In this document: positions 9,135-18,927 of the stretch, piece after piece
How positions within the stretch are numbered: the first letter of the stretch is position 1
Layout: each line of letters starts with the position of its first letter
Assembly (NCBI GenBank): GCA_913060495.1
Contig: CAJXRP010000025.1
Span: 1-50,981, forward strand
DNA length: 50,981 bases
Direction: 5' to 3'
Origin: an uncultured Gammaproteobacteria bacterium
Lineage (GTDB): Bacteria > Pseudomonadota > Gammaproteobacteria > Pseudomonadales > Pseudohongiellaceae
Made by a program: the position numbers and the translations under genes
The notes under the pieces: generated by a model
Databases searched by the model: none
What the model was told of the DNA's origin: nothing
What the model saw: only the letters and a program-made list of their open reading frames with translations

Positions 9135-9138
9135 CGCA

Positions 9139-11034
9139 ATGATTTCTCTGAACAACATAATGTTGATGCGTGGCAGTCAAATTCTGTTGCGTCATGTCTC
9201 TTTGGTTATTCATAAAGGGCAGCGAACGGGGATTATTGGCCGTAATGGCTGCGGGAAGACCAGCTTGTTTAGGGCCCTCAGTGGGGATATTGCCCTGGAA
9301 GAGGGTGAGATCGAGATGCCAAACGGCCTGCGTCGGTCGTCGATGGCGCAGGAGACCCCCGGCAGTAGCCGCAGTGCGCTCGATTTTGTGCTCGATGCAC
9401 ACCTTGATTTTCGTCAATTAGAAGAAGCTATTAGCCAGGCCGAAGAGAATGGCAATAATTTGGTGTTGGCTGAATTATTTGGCAAATTGGAAGAGATCGA
9501 TGGCTACGACATCAAGCATCGCGCCGAAAGGCTGCTTTCTGGCCTTGGCTTTGCTGTTGATGAATTCGAGAAGCCGGTTAGTAATTTTTCTGGAGGCTGG
9601 CGTGTACGTCTAAACTTGGCGGCCGCATTGATGTGCCCGTCAGATTTATTGATGCTTGATGAGCCAACTAACCATTTGGACCTAGAAGCAACGGTCTGGT
9701 TAGAGCAATGGCTGCAGAGCTATCAAGGTACGATCTTGTTGATTTCTCACGATAGAACATTCTTGGATTCCGTCATCAATAATGTCATTAGCTTCGATAA
9801 TGGCGGGCTGGATTCATACAAAGGCAACTACAGCTCATATGAGAAGCAACGCGCCGAAAAGATGGCGTTGCAACAAGCTCTATATGTGAAGCAGCAAAGA
9901 AGAAAGTCAGAAATTCAAGATTTCGTGCGCCGCTTTAGCGCCAAGGCCACGAAAGCGAAACAAGCTCAGAGTCGTTTGAAAGAACTGCATCGGATGGAAG
10001 ATATTGCGCCGGCACATGTGGATTCGCCGTTTCGGTTTCAGTTTCCAGAACTAGACGAGCCATCGAGTTATCTTGTACAGATGGATGACTTGTCTATTGG
10101 CTTCGACAAGCCTCTAGTCGACAAAATTGAACTTAGCATTCGGTCTGAGTCCCGGTTCGGCTTATTGGGGTTCAACGGAAGTGGTAAATCGACTCTGCTA
10201 AAAATTCTTTCCGGTCAGATGGATCCACTCGGTGGAGATATCATTCGATCGAAGAAGTTGAAGATAGGCTATTTTGCGCAGCATCAGGTTGACGAGCTAG
10301 ATCAACAGGCTACGCCGATACAACTTATTCAGAAGGAAGAGGGCTATGCCACCGAGCAGCAAATAAGAGACTACCTCGGCGGGTTTGATTTTCGTGGAAC
10401 TCGCGTGAGTGAAACGATTAAGAATTTTTCCGGTGGTGAGAAGGCGCGTCTGGCACTGGCAAAAGTTGCTTGGCAGAAACCTAATCTGCTTTTACTGGAT
10501 GAGCCGACTAACCACTTGGATCTCGAAATGTGTCATGCGCTAACTGTGGCGCTGCAGCAGTATCAAGGTGCGATGGTTGTTGTCTCCCACGATCGTCACC
10601 TACTAGTTAATACGGTGGACGAGTTCTATTCGATACATAAGGGTGTCTTCGCCGAATTCAAAGGCGATCTCAAGGACTATGAAAAATGGCTGAGCACGCA
10701 AACTTTCTCTGAAATTGAGGAGAGCGCAGAGACTGCAGAGGCAGAGCCGATGCAGAAGCTGGACAAGAAGGAGAAGCGTCAACAGGCAGCGAATCGGCGC
10801 GAGAAATTGGCGCCGCTCAGCAAGATGGAGAGGCGACTCGAAAAAGAGATCGAGAAGATTCAAGCGAAGTTGTTGAAGATTGAGTCTTCACTGGCAGATG
10901 AGAGCATGTACCTTGAGGAAAAAAAGAATACTCTGAATGCACTTATTCAGGAGCAAGGTTCTCTCAAGTCGCAATTAGTAGAGCAAGAGGATGCGTGGCT
11001 AGAGATTCAAGAAGAAATTGCGAGCTTCGAATAA
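9139..11034 (+). CDS. yheS: ABC-F family ATPase, YheS type
   Basis: 631 residues with two tandem ABC domains and no membrane segments. The first domain has Walker A GRNGCGKTS near residue 35, signature NFSGGWRVRL and Walker B LLMLDEPTNHLDLE. The second has GFNGSGKST near 345, NFSGGEKARLAL and LLLLDEPTNHLDLE. The inter-domain linker around 235-290 (KQQRRKSEIQDFVRRF) is the P-site tRNA-interaction motif of ABC-F proteins. A charged coiled-coil C-terminus of about 100 residues follows, as in YheS/Uup. The length matches E. coli YheS (637). ABC-F proteins act on ribosomes, probably rescuing stalled translation. Its leader is structured (see that entry). Confidence 0.9.
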   Translation: MISLNNIMLMRGSQILLRHVSLVIHKGQRTGIIGRNGCGKTSLFRALSGDIALEEGEIEMPNGLRRSSMAQETPGSSRSALDFVLDAHLDFRQLEEAISQAEENGNNLVLAELFGKLEEIDGYDIKHRAERLLSGLGFAVDEFEKPVSNFSGGWRVRLNLAAALMCPSDLLMLDEPTNHLDLEATVWLEQWLQSYQGTILLISHDRTFLDSVINNVISFDNGGLDSYKGNYSSYEKQRAEKMALQQALYVKQQRRKSEIQDFVRRFSAKATKAKQAQSRLKELHRMEDIAPAHVDSPFRFQFPELDEPSSYLVQMDDLSIGFDKPLVDKIELSIRSESRFGLLGFNGSGKSTLLKILSGQMDPLGGDIIRSKKLKIGYFAQHQVDELDQQATPIQLIQKEEGYATEQQIRDYLGGFDFRGTRVSETIKNFSGGEKARLALAKVAWQKPNLLLLDEPTNHLDLEMCHALTVALQQYQGAMVVVSHDRHLLVNTVDEFYSIHKGVFAEFKGDLKDYEKWLSTQTFSEIEESAETAEAEPMQKLDKKEKRQQAANRREKLAPLSKMERRLEKEIEKIQAKLLKIESSLADESMYLEEKKNTLNALIQEQGSLKSQLVEQEDAWLEIQEEIASFE

Positions 11035-11117
11035 GAAGAAAATTTTCAATACTTGAAACTGAGGAAAACGATCCAATCTTAGTTAGATCAGACTAAAGAA
11101 GATGGATACTTAGTTCA

Positions 11118-12179
11118 ATGAAAACGCTTTTAACGCTATTGGTAGGATTGCTGCTTACAACCGTAGGCAGTGCGCAGACCCCCGACTATAGTCAGTTCAA
11201 GACAAACGACGAAGAAAACAATATCGAAATCTTCAAGTCGGTTAGCCCTTCCGTAGTCAATATTACTAATTCTCGTCTGGTTCGCTCCTTCTACGCATTC
11301 AATCCCCAGGAAGTGCCTCAGGGCAGTGGTACTGGTTTTGTGTGGAACGAGGAGGGCTATATAGTAACGAACTACCACGTCGTTCAGCAGGCAGATCGTG
11401 TAACCGTCACTCTGCAAGATGGGGCAAGCTACGCGGCGACGGCGGTAGGGGTGGATCCGGACAAGGATCTGGCTGTACTGAAGATCGATGCGCCAGATAC
11501 CGAGTTAGTGGCGGTCAATCCAGGAGATTCCTCGTTGCTGGAAGTTGGCCGGAAAGTTATCGCCATCGGCAACCCGTTCGGGCTGGATACCACGATGACT
11601 GTTGGGGTAGTTAGTGCGCTTGGCCGAGAAATAGACTCTGTGAGTCGACGCAAAATTCGTGATGTGATTCAGACCGATGCAGCCATTAACCCAGGGAACT
11701 CCGGCGGTCCATTGCTTAACTCATTGGGTCAGTTAGTTGGTGTGAACACCGCAATATATAGTCCTAGTGGAGCAAGTTCGGGGATTGGGTTCGCTATACC
11801 GGTAAACACAGTTAAACGAGTTGTTCCTGAGCTTATTGCCTACGGTAGGGTGCAGACTCCTGCGCTGGGCATCAGGCAGATACCCCAGGCAGATTACTAT
11901 AGAAGGCAATGGGGAGTCGAAGGAGTCATTGTGTTGGATGTGTTTCCTGGTACTGATTCAGAGCGCGCAGGTATGCGCGGCCTTACGAGGACTCAGCGTG
12001 GCCGCATTCAACTGGGCGACGTAATCGTGGAAATAGACGGACAAGCCGTCAATGATGAGGACGATTACGCCGACGTTCTAGAGCAGCACAGCGCTGGCGA
12101 AACAGTGAATGTCAAAACAGTGCGTGACAATCAATTTCACGAATACAATATTCGTTTGCTTTCACCTAGCAGTCGTTAG
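11118..12179 (+). CDS. Periplasmic HtrA/Deg-family serine protease
   Basis: 353 residues beginning with a signal peptide ([20 protein letters not shown]) cleaved after about residue 19. The S1C trypsin-like domain has the complete triad: His87 in [10 protein letters not shown], Asp117 in [10 protein letters not shown] and Ser195 in [11 protein letters not shown] single PDZ domain follows (about 255-345), with [12 protein letters not shown]. One PDZ and about 350 residues resemble DegS in layout. However, the N-terminus looks like a cleavable signal peptide, so it is more likely soluble in the periplasm than a membrane-anchored sigma-E sensor. The stop overlaps the argH stop by three bases on the opposite strand. 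Confidence 0.9.
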   Translation: MKTLLTLLVGLLLTTVGSAQTPDYSQFKTNDEENNIEIFKSVSPSVVNITNSRLVRSFYAFNPQEVPQGSGTGFVWNEEGYIVTNYHVVQQADRVTVTLQDGASYAATAVGVDPDKDLAVLKIDAPDTELVAVNPGDSSLLEVGRKVIAIGNPFGLDTTMTVGVVSALGREIDSVSRRKIRDVIQTDAAINPGNSGGPLLNSLGQLVGVNTAIYSPSGASSGIGFAIPVNTVKRVVPELIAYGRVQTPALGIRQIPQADYYRRQWGVEGVIVLDVFPGTDSERAGMRGLTRTQRGRIQLGDVIVEIDGQAVNDEDDYADVLEQHSAGETVNVKTVRDNQFHEYNIRLLSPSSR

Positions 12180-13573
12180 CGTTTCGAAATGTCAGCCTTT
12201 GCAATAGCTACGGCCGCCAATACCTGAGTTGGTGCGGTGCCGCCGATATGATCGCGGGCACCGATAGACCCTTCTAGGGTCAAGACTTCGAAAACGTCTT
12301 CATTGATGAGCTCTGAGAAACTCTGTAGTTCAGCCAGCGTGAGTTCTGCTAAGTCCTTTTTTTGTTCGATGCCGAAGGCTACAGATTTTCCAACAACTTC
12401 ATGGGCATCGCGAAAGGGCATTCCTCTCTTCACAAGATAGTCTGCTAAGTCGGTGGCAGTTGCATAGCCCTGTTTCGCTGCGGCGTACATCTCTTCTTTA
12501 TTGCAACTTACCGCAGGCATCATCTCGCTATAGGCAAACAGACAGTCCTTTACCGTATCGATCAGATCGAACAACGGTTCCTTGTCTTCCTGATTATCTT
12601 TGTTATAGGCAAGTGGCTGAGACTTCATTAGTGTGAGCAGTGAAACCAGATGACCGTGGACGCGGCCGGTCTTGCCTCGAACTAATTCTGGCACATCGGG
12701 GTTCTTCTTCTGCGGCATGATCGATGAGCCTGTGCAGAATCTATCGGGCAAGTCGATGAAATTAAATTGTGCCGAAGTCCATAGTACCAGCTCCTCGGAG
12801 AAGCGAGAGAGGTGCATCATTAGTATACTGGCGAACGATGCGAGCTCGATGGCGAAGTCTCGGTCACTTACTGAATCCAATGAATTTCGAGTTGGGGCAT
12901 CGAAACCAAGTTGCTCAGCGGTAAAATTTCTATCGATTGGAAATGTGGTTCCCGCGAGGGCGGCGGCACCTAAAGGTGACAGGTTTACTCTTTTTCGGCA
13001 ATCGATCAGTCGATCATAATCTCTATTCAGCATCTCAAACCAGGCCATCATATGGTGACCGAAGCTAACTGGTTGTGCTGTCTGCAGGTGGGTGAAGCCG
13101 GGCATGATCGTGGCGACTTCTTTTTCCGCCACGCCAATCAGCGCCGACTGCAGTTTTGTAATCAAATCTGCAATCTGATCGATCTCGTCGCGAACATACA
13201 GTCGAATGTCTGTAGCAACCTGATCATTGCGTGATCGACCTGTATGCAGTTTCTTGCCTACGTCACCAATACGCGAAGTTAATGCTGCTTCGATATTCAT
13301 GTGAACATCTTCTAGCGCGACAGACCATTCAAAATTGTCATCAGCAATATCTTTACGAATTGATTCTAGCCCGTCGAGAATTTGCGACACTTCGTCTGCT
13401 GTCAAAATTCCCGCTTTGGCTAGCATCTTGGCGTGGGCGACTGAACCGTCGATATCTTGTTGAAACAAGCGACGATCAAAATCTACTGATGCAGTAAATC
13501 GTTGTACGAAGGCATCTGTGGCTTCAGTAAATCGGCCACCCCAGAGTTTGTTTTGATCCTTATTCTTGCTCAT
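12176..13573 (-). CDS. argH: Argininosuccinate lyase
   Basis: Cleaves argininosuccinate to arginine and fumarate, the last step of arginine synthesis; a cytosolic homotetramer. The 465-residue length is standard. The fumarase/aspartase-superfamily signature [12 protein letters not shown] is present and carries the catalytic Ser on the mobile loop. The N-terminal [22 protein letters not shown] and the [13 protein letters not shown] block are typical of ArgH. It is divergent from hemC across a Rid-family gene, an argH/hemC arrangement familiar from Pseudomonas and relatives. It lies 59 bases downstream of the Rid gene on the same strand and is probably cotranscribed with it. Confidence 0.97.
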   Translation of the reverse strand: MSKNKDQNKLWGGRFTEATDAFVQRFTASVDFDRRLFQQDIDGSVAHAKMLAKAGILTADEVSQILDGLESIRKDIADDNFEWSVALEDVHMNIEAALTSRIGDVGKKLHTGRSRNDQVATDIRLYVRDEIDQIADLITKLQSALIGVAEKEVATIMPGFTHLQTAQPVSFGHHMMAWFEMLNRDYDRLIDCRKRVNLSPLGAAALAGTTFPIDRNFTAEQLGFDAPTRNSLDSVSDRDFAIELASFASILMMHLSRFSEELVLWTSAQFNFIDLPDRFCTGSSIMPQKKNPDVPELVRGKTGRVHGHLVSLLTLMKSQPLAYNKDNQEDKEPLFDLIDTVKDCLFAYSEMMPAVSCNKEEMYAAAKQGYATATDLADYLVKRGMPFRDAHEVVGKSVAFGIEQKKDLAELTLAELQSFSELINEDVFEVLTLEGSIGARDHIGGTAPTQVLAAVAIAKADISKR

Positions 13574-13632
13574 AGCTTGGTTTCACGCTGTAAGTTTGTG
13601 GGAAATGCAGAGACTGCACTAATTGCTTGAGT

Positions 13633-14022
13633 CTAATCGGCCGCCGATAGCTTGGCTGTTACTTCTATCTCGATCTTCATCTTCTCATCAAGTAAGCCTG
13701 CCTCAAACACTGTTGCTGCTGGGAGGACTGAACTTAGGTATTTTTGGAATACCGGCCAGCAGGGTTCGAAATCCGCTTTGTTTGGCAGTATGTAGCGTAT
13801 GCGAACTATTCCGGATAGATCGCTGCCTGCAGATTTCAGGACCTGCTCAATATTTTTTAGGCATTGATCGGCTTGCTCGACGACGCTCTCGGAAATCGTC
13901 ATTGTTTCGTAGTCGTACCCAGTCGTTCCGGATACGAACACGAAATCACCGTCAACTACCGCTCGGGAGTAGCCAATCTTACTCTCAAATTCTGAACCGC
14001 TGGAAATTAGTTGTCTACTCAT
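13633..14022 (-). CDS. Rid-family protein lacking the deaminase arginine
   Basis: 129 residues with the YjgF/YER057c/UK114 fold. FVFVSGTTGYDYETMTI, QADQCLKNIEQVLKSAG and the C-terminal MKIEIEVTAK all align with this family. RidA proper uses an Arg in a P-A-R-S motif to deaminate 2-aminoacrylate and related imines. Here the segment reads PAATVFEAGL (residues 101-110), so that Arg is replaced by Ala103. It therefore belongs with Rid subfamilies that lack imine deaminase activity, and its substrate is unknown. It lies upstream of argH on the same strand. Confidence 0.85.
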   Translation of the reverse strand: MSRQLISSGSEFESKIGYSRAVVDGDFVFVSGTTGYDYETMTISESVVEQADQCLKNIEQVLKSAGSDLSGIVRIRYILPNKADFEPCWPVFQKYLSSVLPAATVFEAGLLDEKMKIEIEVTAKLSAAD

Positions 14023-14240
14023 GGGATACCTCGGTCTGACCTATAACAGATGTGATTGAGCTCTTAGCTGAGCTGAAATAACTGAACTGACTAAATAGCG
14101 GCAGCATTATAGCAGGATCGGTAAAGGCTGGAACCCAGTTGAAACTCCCTGTGACGGCAGCAAATTCGGACAAATCCCAACATATGCCGTAAAATGCTCC
14201 AATTCTCCATCATGAAATAGAAGCTAAAGAGCAGTACACC

Positions 14241-15167
14241 ATGTCAGCTAAAACTCTTCGAATTGCCACTCGCAAAAGCCCGCTTGCCCTATGGCAGGCC
14301 CATTATGTGAAGGCAGCATTGGAAAAGACCCACGACGGCTTGAATGTTGAGTTGCTCGCCATGAGTACCCGTGGCGATAAGATTCTGGACACGCCTCTGG
14401 CGAAGGTAGGGGGCAAGGGTCTGTTCGTTAAAGAGCTAGAACATGCGATGTTGGAAGATAGGGCGGATATTGCGGTGCATTCGATGAAGGACGTGCCGAT
14501 GGAATTTCCTGAAGGTCTTGGCCTAGCGGTCATTTGCGAACGGGAAGATCCTGCCGATGCCTTTGTCTCCAATAATTACGCCAAATTGGCAGACCTACCT
14601 CAGGGCGCAACGGTGGGCACTTCGAGTTTCCGCCGGCAATGCCAACTGCGAGAACTACGCCCCGATCTAAAGATCGCCGACCTACGTGGCAATGTAGGCA
14701 CGCGGCTGTCGAAACTGGATGCTGGCGGATATGACGCCATTATTCTTGCGGCGGCTGGATTAAAGCGTTTGGAGTTGGAAGCACGCATTCGTGAGAGTAT
14801 ATCTTTCGAAGACTCCCTTCCCGCAGGCGGTCAGGGAGCGGTTGGTATCGAATGCCGTACCCAGGACATAGCAACATCGCAGTTACTCGATTGTCTTCAC
14901 GATGCAGATACAGCATGCAGAGTAGTGGCCGAGCGAGCAGTGAATGCACGCCTGCAAGGTGGCTGTCAGGTACCAATCGCGAGTTTCGCCGAACTCTATG
15001 GAGAGGAATTACATCTGCGTGCCTTAGTTGGAAACTTGGAAGGAACACAAATAATCCGCAGTGAGATTCGCGGTGACCGTCATCAGGCGGAACAATTAGG
15101 CCTTACTGTTGCCGAAGATCTTTTGTCCCAGGGAGCGGAAGAAATACTCAGCGCTTTGCGCGACTAA
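14241..15167 (+). CDS. hemC: Porphobilinogen deaminase (hydroxymethylbilane synthase)
   Basis: Polymerises four porphobilinogens to hydroxymethylbilane in tetrapyrrole synthesis. 308 residues, normal length. The dipyrromethane cofactor Cys is in [31 protein letters not shown] at the N-terminus and [19 protein letters not shown] with its substrate-binding arginines are clear. First gene of hemCDXY on the plus strand and divergent from the Rid-argH pair, so promoters for both should lie in 14023-14240. A short tandem repeat (ATTAAGAGAT twice) sits in the 55-base gap before hemD. Confidence 0.97.
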   Translation: MSAKTLRIATRKSPLALWQAHYVKAALEKTHDGLNVELLAMSTRGDKILDTPLAKVGGKGLFVKELEHAMLEDRADIAVHSMKDVPMEFPEGLGLAVICEREDPADAFVSNNYAKLADLPQGATVGTSSFRRQCQLRELRPDLKIADLRGNVGTRLSKLDAGGYDAIILAAAGLKRLELEARIRESISFEDSLPAGGQGAVGIECRTQDIATSQLLDCLHDADTACRVVAERAVNARLQGGCQVPIASFAELYGEELHLRALVGNLEGTQIIRSEIRGDRHQAEQLGLTVAEDLLSQGAEEILSALRD

Positions 15168-15222
15168 GAAATGATTAAGAGATATTAAGAGATAGTTAAA
15201 AGGTTAACAGCAGCTCAAATTA

Positions 15223-16011
15223 ATGAATCCTAAAACTCTATCTGGACTCACTGTTCTAATTACACGACCGTCGAATCAGATCGATAGTATGCAGCGGGCG
15301 ATCGAATCCGCCGGCGCTGAAGTTCTATCGCTTCCGCTTATTGAGATCAAAGCTCTAGACAATGAGCGGGCCACTCAAGACCTAAAAGATAAAATTCTGC
15401 AGTTAGACAGCTATCAAGCTCTCATCTTCGTGAGTAACAATGCGGTGAGCTATGGTGGCGAAGTTATCAATAACTATTGGCCACAATTTCCCATTGGCGT
15501 AGATGTTATCGCAATTGGACCTACGACCGCGAAGGCTGCCCGAGAGCGATTCGACTGCGATGTTATTCAACCAAGCAGTGGCATGACCAGCGAAGACATA
15601 CTGCGCCTATCTGAACTGCATGATGTCAGCAGAAAGAAGATAGGCATTGTTCGCGGTCAGGGAGGTCGAGAATTGTTGGCGGACACTCTCCGTGAGCGTG
15701 GTGCCATTGTCGACTATTTTGAGGCCTATATCCGTGCGCCCATAGACTACGAGAGAGTAGCCTTCTGCCAAAAATTACAGTCAGCCGGTGTGAATGTTCT
15801 TACGGTTAGCAGTGGCGAATCTCTGGATAGACTAACAGATCTATTGGCCGATAATAGAGAGATGATGCAGCAGCTAAGTCTAATAGTTCCCTCGCAAAGA
15901 GTAGGTGAGCAGGCTGCGGGAGCTGGATATGAACAAGTGCACAATGCCGGCGGCGCAGATCTGTTAAGTTTTGTGAGCGCGCTGGATGAACTAAGCATTA
16001 ATCAAGAGTAA
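15223..16011 (+). CDS. hemD: Uroporphyrinogen-III synthase
   Basis: Cyclises and inverts ring D of hydroxymethylbilane to make uroporphyrinogen III. 262 residues with the poorly conserved two-lobe HemD fold. Recognisable blocks are GLTVLITRPSNQ at the start, ALIFVSNNAV, VIAIGPTTAKAARER and KIGIVRGQGGRELLADTLRERGA. The last is the strongest family motif. Position between hemC and hemX removes doubt. It has an ATG start 55 bases after hemC and ends 35 bases before hemX. Confidence 0.93.
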   Translation: MNPKTLSGLTVLITRPSNQIDSMQRAIESAGAEVLSLPLIEIKALDNERATQDLKDKILQLDSYQALIFVSNNAVSYGGEVINNYWPQFPIGVDVIAIGPTTAKAARERFDCDVIQPSSGMTSEDILRLSELHDVSRKKIGIVRGQGGRELLADTLRERGAIVDYFEAYIRAPIDYERVAFCQKLQSAGVNVLTVSSGESLDRLTDLLADNREMMQQLSLIVPSQRVGEQAAGAGYEQVHNAGGADLLSFVSALDELSINQE

Positions 16012-16046
16012 GCTATACACGAGTTTACGACTTAGAAGGCAGTACA

Positions 16047-17162
16047 GTGACAGAGAAGTCAGAGACACCTAAAATTTTGGATGAATTGTCCAAGAGCAAC
16101 GCATCTAAAGCCACTAGCCGATCTACGCGAAAGCAACAGACAGCAAGGCGGCGCATTGCAGTAGTTACTATTATCCTGCTGCCGATTATCGCGGGTGTGT
16201 TGTTCCTTGCCTATCAGCAAATTTCTCTGCAATCGAAGCTAGCCGAAGTTGAGTTCGAAAATCAGCGCTTGAATCAAAGCTTAGCCACGCAAAGCACGCA
16301 ACTGGATCAGATCGAGCAGGCACAGCTTATCGCGCCTGAACCAATCGAATTTGACGATTCTTCTATGCGAGAGTTGGAATCGGTACTATCTGCGGAGATC
16401 GATATTCTCACCGCGCAGCTGGCAGATATTCAAGCTACGCAGATGTCGACTAACAGCGCGACAGATCGAGCCTGGAAGATTCTCGAGGCGCAATATCTAG
16501 TAGGTATAGCCAATCAGAAATTAACTTTAGAAGGTGATGTTGTCACTGCAATCTCCCAATTAGAGATTGCAGATCAGGCACTGGTAGATTCTGCTAGTTC
16601 GAGTGTGTTTGCTGTGAGGCAGGCTATTGCTAGTGACTTACAAAAACTAAGAAACATTGAAGTGTTGGATCGCGAGGGCATCTATCTGCGTTTGGACAAT
16701 CTGCTCGCGGAAATGGAGAATATTGATCTGCTCAATAGTATGCGCACGGAATTTGAAAATCGACGCAACACTGAATCACAGCCGCTACAACTAGGCAGTG
16801 ATGCGAACAGCGTCTTCGATTCGAGTCTCGAGTTTCTTGGCTCCATTTTCGTCTGGCGCGAATGGGAAGAAACGCCGGAAGCTATGTTGGCCCCGGGACA
16901 AGATGATCTCATTAAGCAGAATCTACGTCTGATGCTAGAACAAGCGCAACTCGCTCTGTTGATGCGCGATAATAGCTTGTACCAACAGGCCATGGCGAAG
17001 AGTCAGGCTTGGTTCCAGCGCTATGCGATTACCGATTCAGTTCAAGGACAAGCGTTAACTACAGAGCTTAATCAACTTAGATCACTTGATATCGATCCTT
17101 TGTTGCCTGCCTTGAGTCAGTCGCTGTCACTGATCAATCAACTCGCAGCAAGCGAGCGGTAG
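16047..17162 (+). CDS. hemX: HemX family membrane protein
   Basis: 371 residues starting at a GTG codon, with a weak purine-rich site upstream. The N-terminus is cytosolic and basic (KATSRSTRKQQTARRR). It is followed by one transmembrane helix (about 36-55, IAVVTIILLPIIAGVLFLAY) and a long periplasmic region that opens with a coiled coil (LAEVEFENQRLNQSLATQ). The C-terminal region has the HemX-type pattern around FVWREWEETPEAMLAP and LMLEQAQLALLMRDN. Despite the old label uroporphyrin methylase, this family has no methyltransferase fold. It may be a scaffold for haem synthesis enzymes. It lies in hemCDXY, nine bases from hemY. Confidence 0.9.
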   Translation: MTEKSETPKILDELSKSNASKATSRSTRKQQTARRRIAVVTIILLPIIAGVLFLAYQQISLQSKLAEVEFENQRLNQSLATQSTQLDQIEQAQLIAPEPIEFDDSSMRELESVLSAEIDILTAQLADIQATQMSTNSATDRAWKILEAQYLVGIANQKLTLEGDVVTAISQLEIADQALVDSASSSVFAVRQAIASDLQKLRNIEVLDREGIYLRLDNLLAEMENIDLLNSMRTEFENRRNTESQPLQLGSDANSVFDSSLEFLGSIFVWREWEETPEAMLAPGQDDLIKQNLRLMLEQAQLALLMRDNSLYQQAMAKSQAWFQRYAITDSVQGQALTTELNQLRSLDIDPLLPALSQSLSLINQLAASER

Positions 17163-17170
17163 ATTAGTCT

Positions 17171-18412
17171 ATGGTCAAGTTATACCTCTTTAGTCTTCTT
17201 GCAATCGTTCTGGCTCTTCTAGTCAGTCTCTATCTTGGGTTTCCAGGAGACCCCGGCTATCTCCTAATTGCATTCGGGAATACTACTTTTGAGACCAGTT
17301 TGTTCGCTTTGCTCGTTGCTGCAATCGTTCTCTATCTGGTTATTCGGCTCATCCTCCTTGTTTTTCGCTGGATTAATCCTTGGCATCTAATTCGCTTCGG
17401 AAAAGATTATAAGGAGCATCTGCGAGCAAAGAGCCGAAGCAAGACGATCGAAGGCCTGCTGTATTTCACCCGAGGGAGTTGGGAGTCTAGCTACAATCTG
17501 CTTAAGAAAGGCATGAAGGATTCCGACGCGAGTGTCGTCAACTATCTTGCCGCGGCTTACGCTGCCCATCAGCAGGGGGATAAAGAAGCGTGGATGAGCT
17601 GTTTGGAGACTGCAGAGAAAAAGTATCCGTCCGCACGTTCGACTATTAATTCGCTGAAGGCACAACTCCTCTTCAAGTCTAATCAACTGGAACAGTGCGT
17701 GGCTGTATTACAGCAGATGAAAACGAGTTCACTAAATGATGCGTCCCTGCTGCAGCTTCTGAAAGAAGTTTACTTGAAGCTCAATGATTGGGAGCAGTTA
17801 GAAAAATTGTTGCCGGCGCTTGAAAAGAATAATGTAATTGATGCGGAAGAGGCCGAACTGGTTCGGGTTCGGATCTTCATGGAGAATTTGTACGCGATAG
17901 GCAGTCGGAGGGTGGATTTTAGTGATGTGGAGATCGGCGCGCAGCTGGATAAAGCCTGGAAGAAAGGCCCCGCCTCTTATAAGCACGATAAGAGAATTGT
18001 TAAGCACTATGCTGAAATACTTTTTGGTCTCGACCAGAAGGAACAGGCAGGTAAGGCTATTGAAGTAGCTTTGAATAAGAGTTGGAGTGATGAACTCATC
18101 AAGCGTTACGGCGAGTTGGACTTTGGTACTCCTCATCGACAGCTCTTAATAGCAGAAAGTTGGATTCAGGATAGGCCGGGGAATGCGAGCTTGTTGATTG
18201 CATTGGGACGATTGGCAATGCGTAACGAACTCTGGGGAAAGGCTAGGGAATATTTTGAAACCAGTCTTGATGTCACACCTACTGCAGAGGTGCATGGAGA
18301 ACTCGCAAGATTATTAAGGAGTCTCGGCGAAGAGAAGCTTGCTAGTGAGCATCAAGAAAAATTTATACAAGGGATTGATGCAGAACTGCCCAGCCTTCCA
18401 ACGCCTAACTAG
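17171..18412 (+). CDS. hemY: HemY, membrane TPR protein of the haem operon
   Basis: 413 residues. Two N-terminal membrane helices (about 2-22 and 38-60) bracket a short loop containing GFPGDPGYLLIAFG, which is typical of proteobacterial HemY. The rest is helical TPR repeats, including RGSWESSYNLLKKGMKD and LGRLAMRNELWGKAREYFE. This is not the Bacillus protoporphyrinogen oxidase that shares the name. Proteobacterial HemY is an inner-membrane protein of uncertain role in protoporphyrin metabolism. Last gene of hemCDXY. Confidence 0.92.
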   Translation: MVKLYLFSLLAIVLALLVSLYLGFPGDPGYLLIAFGNTTFETSLFALLVAAIVLYLVIRLILLVFRWINPWHLIRFGKDYKEHLRAKSRSKTIEGLLYFTRGSWESSYNLLKKGMKDSDASVVNYLAAAYAAHQQGDKEAWMSCLETAEKKYPSARSTINSLKAQLLFKSNQLEQCVAVLQQMKTSSLNDASLLQLLKEVYLKLNDWEQLEKLLPALEKNNVIDAEEAELVRVRIFMENLYAIGSRRVDFSDVEIGAQLDKAWKKGPASYKHDKRIVKHYAEILFGLDQKEQAGKAIEVALNKSWSDELIKRYGELDFGTPHRQLLIAESWIQDRPGNASLLIALGRLAMRNELWGKAREYFETSLDVTPTAEVHGELARLLRSLGEEKLASEHQEKFIQGIDAELPSLPTPN

Positions 18413-18441
18413 TATATAAAAATTTATACGCTGTTTTTGAA

Positions 18442-18882
18442 TTAGAAACCACGTTCCTCAAATTCCAATTCTACTCCGTCGTAGCCATTCGTCATGTATA
18501 GCTTTCCGTCGCGGAATTCGATCGCGTTTACATCCTTTAAAATCAAGACTAGATTATTATGAAGTGAGCCTGGCGAGCAGAGTTTGCGGGTGGAAACGAA
18601 AGGGTCAAAACGAAAATCGGTGCCTTCCTGAAAATAGGAGCCGGTAATAGTATTGCAATCTGAGTTTCCGGTGAGTCTATTTTCAGATCGAAAGTTCAGG
18701 CGGTACAAGCTGGGGTCGTTCGGCGTGAAAAGAAACCCGCCTAATACTTTCATATTCTGCAGCTGCCAATTCGTGCCTTCAAGAGTTATGACTTCTTGTT
18801 GGGCGAGACTGAACTGAGTTGAGGATAGAGCGAGCATTAATAGAGCGACTAAGGCTAGGCGTCGTGACAGTGTTGTTTTCAT
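18442..18882 (-). CDS. Secreted META-domain (HslJ-like) protein
   Basis: 146 residues from the ATG at 18882. A longer frame to 18924 adds 14 residues before the signal peptide and is unlikely. The signal peptide MKTTLSRRLALVALLMLALS is cleaved near FSLAQ. The mature part, with LEGTNWQLQNMKVLGG, FRSENRLTGNSDCNTITGSY and TRKLCSPG, matches the META/HslJ domain: a W near the start, then a G-x-x-x-C-N-x-x-x-G-x-Y core. Two Cys may form a disulfide. It sits 45 bases after ubiD on the same strand. Function in this family is poorly defined; some members relate to antibiotic or heat tolerance. Confidence 0.8.
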   Translation of the reverse strand: MKTTLSRRLALVALLMLALSSTQFSLAQQEVITLEGTNWQLQNMKVLGGFLFTPNDPSLYRLNFRSENRLTGNSDCNTITGSYFQEGTDFRFDPFVSTRKLCSPGSLHNNLVLILKDVNAIEFRDGKLYMTNGYDGVELEFEERGF

Positions 18883-18927
18883 GGTTGTGGCTTCCTGAAG
18901 GTTTGCACCTAGGGTAAGGGACATATT

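Noticed and set aside
8907..9215. 102-codon plus-strand frame across the intergenic region into yheS
   Set aside because: No family resemblance; it overlaps the regulator start and the yheS start in another frame.
11118..12179. Calling the protease DegS, the sigma-E pathway sensor
   Set aside because: One PDZ domain fits, but the N-terminus looks like a cleavable signal peptide, and many HtrA-like proteases share the layout.
15168..15222. Tandem ATTAAGAGAT repeat between hemC and hemD as a regulatory site
   Set aside because: Only two copies in an AT-rich spacer; too little to support a function.
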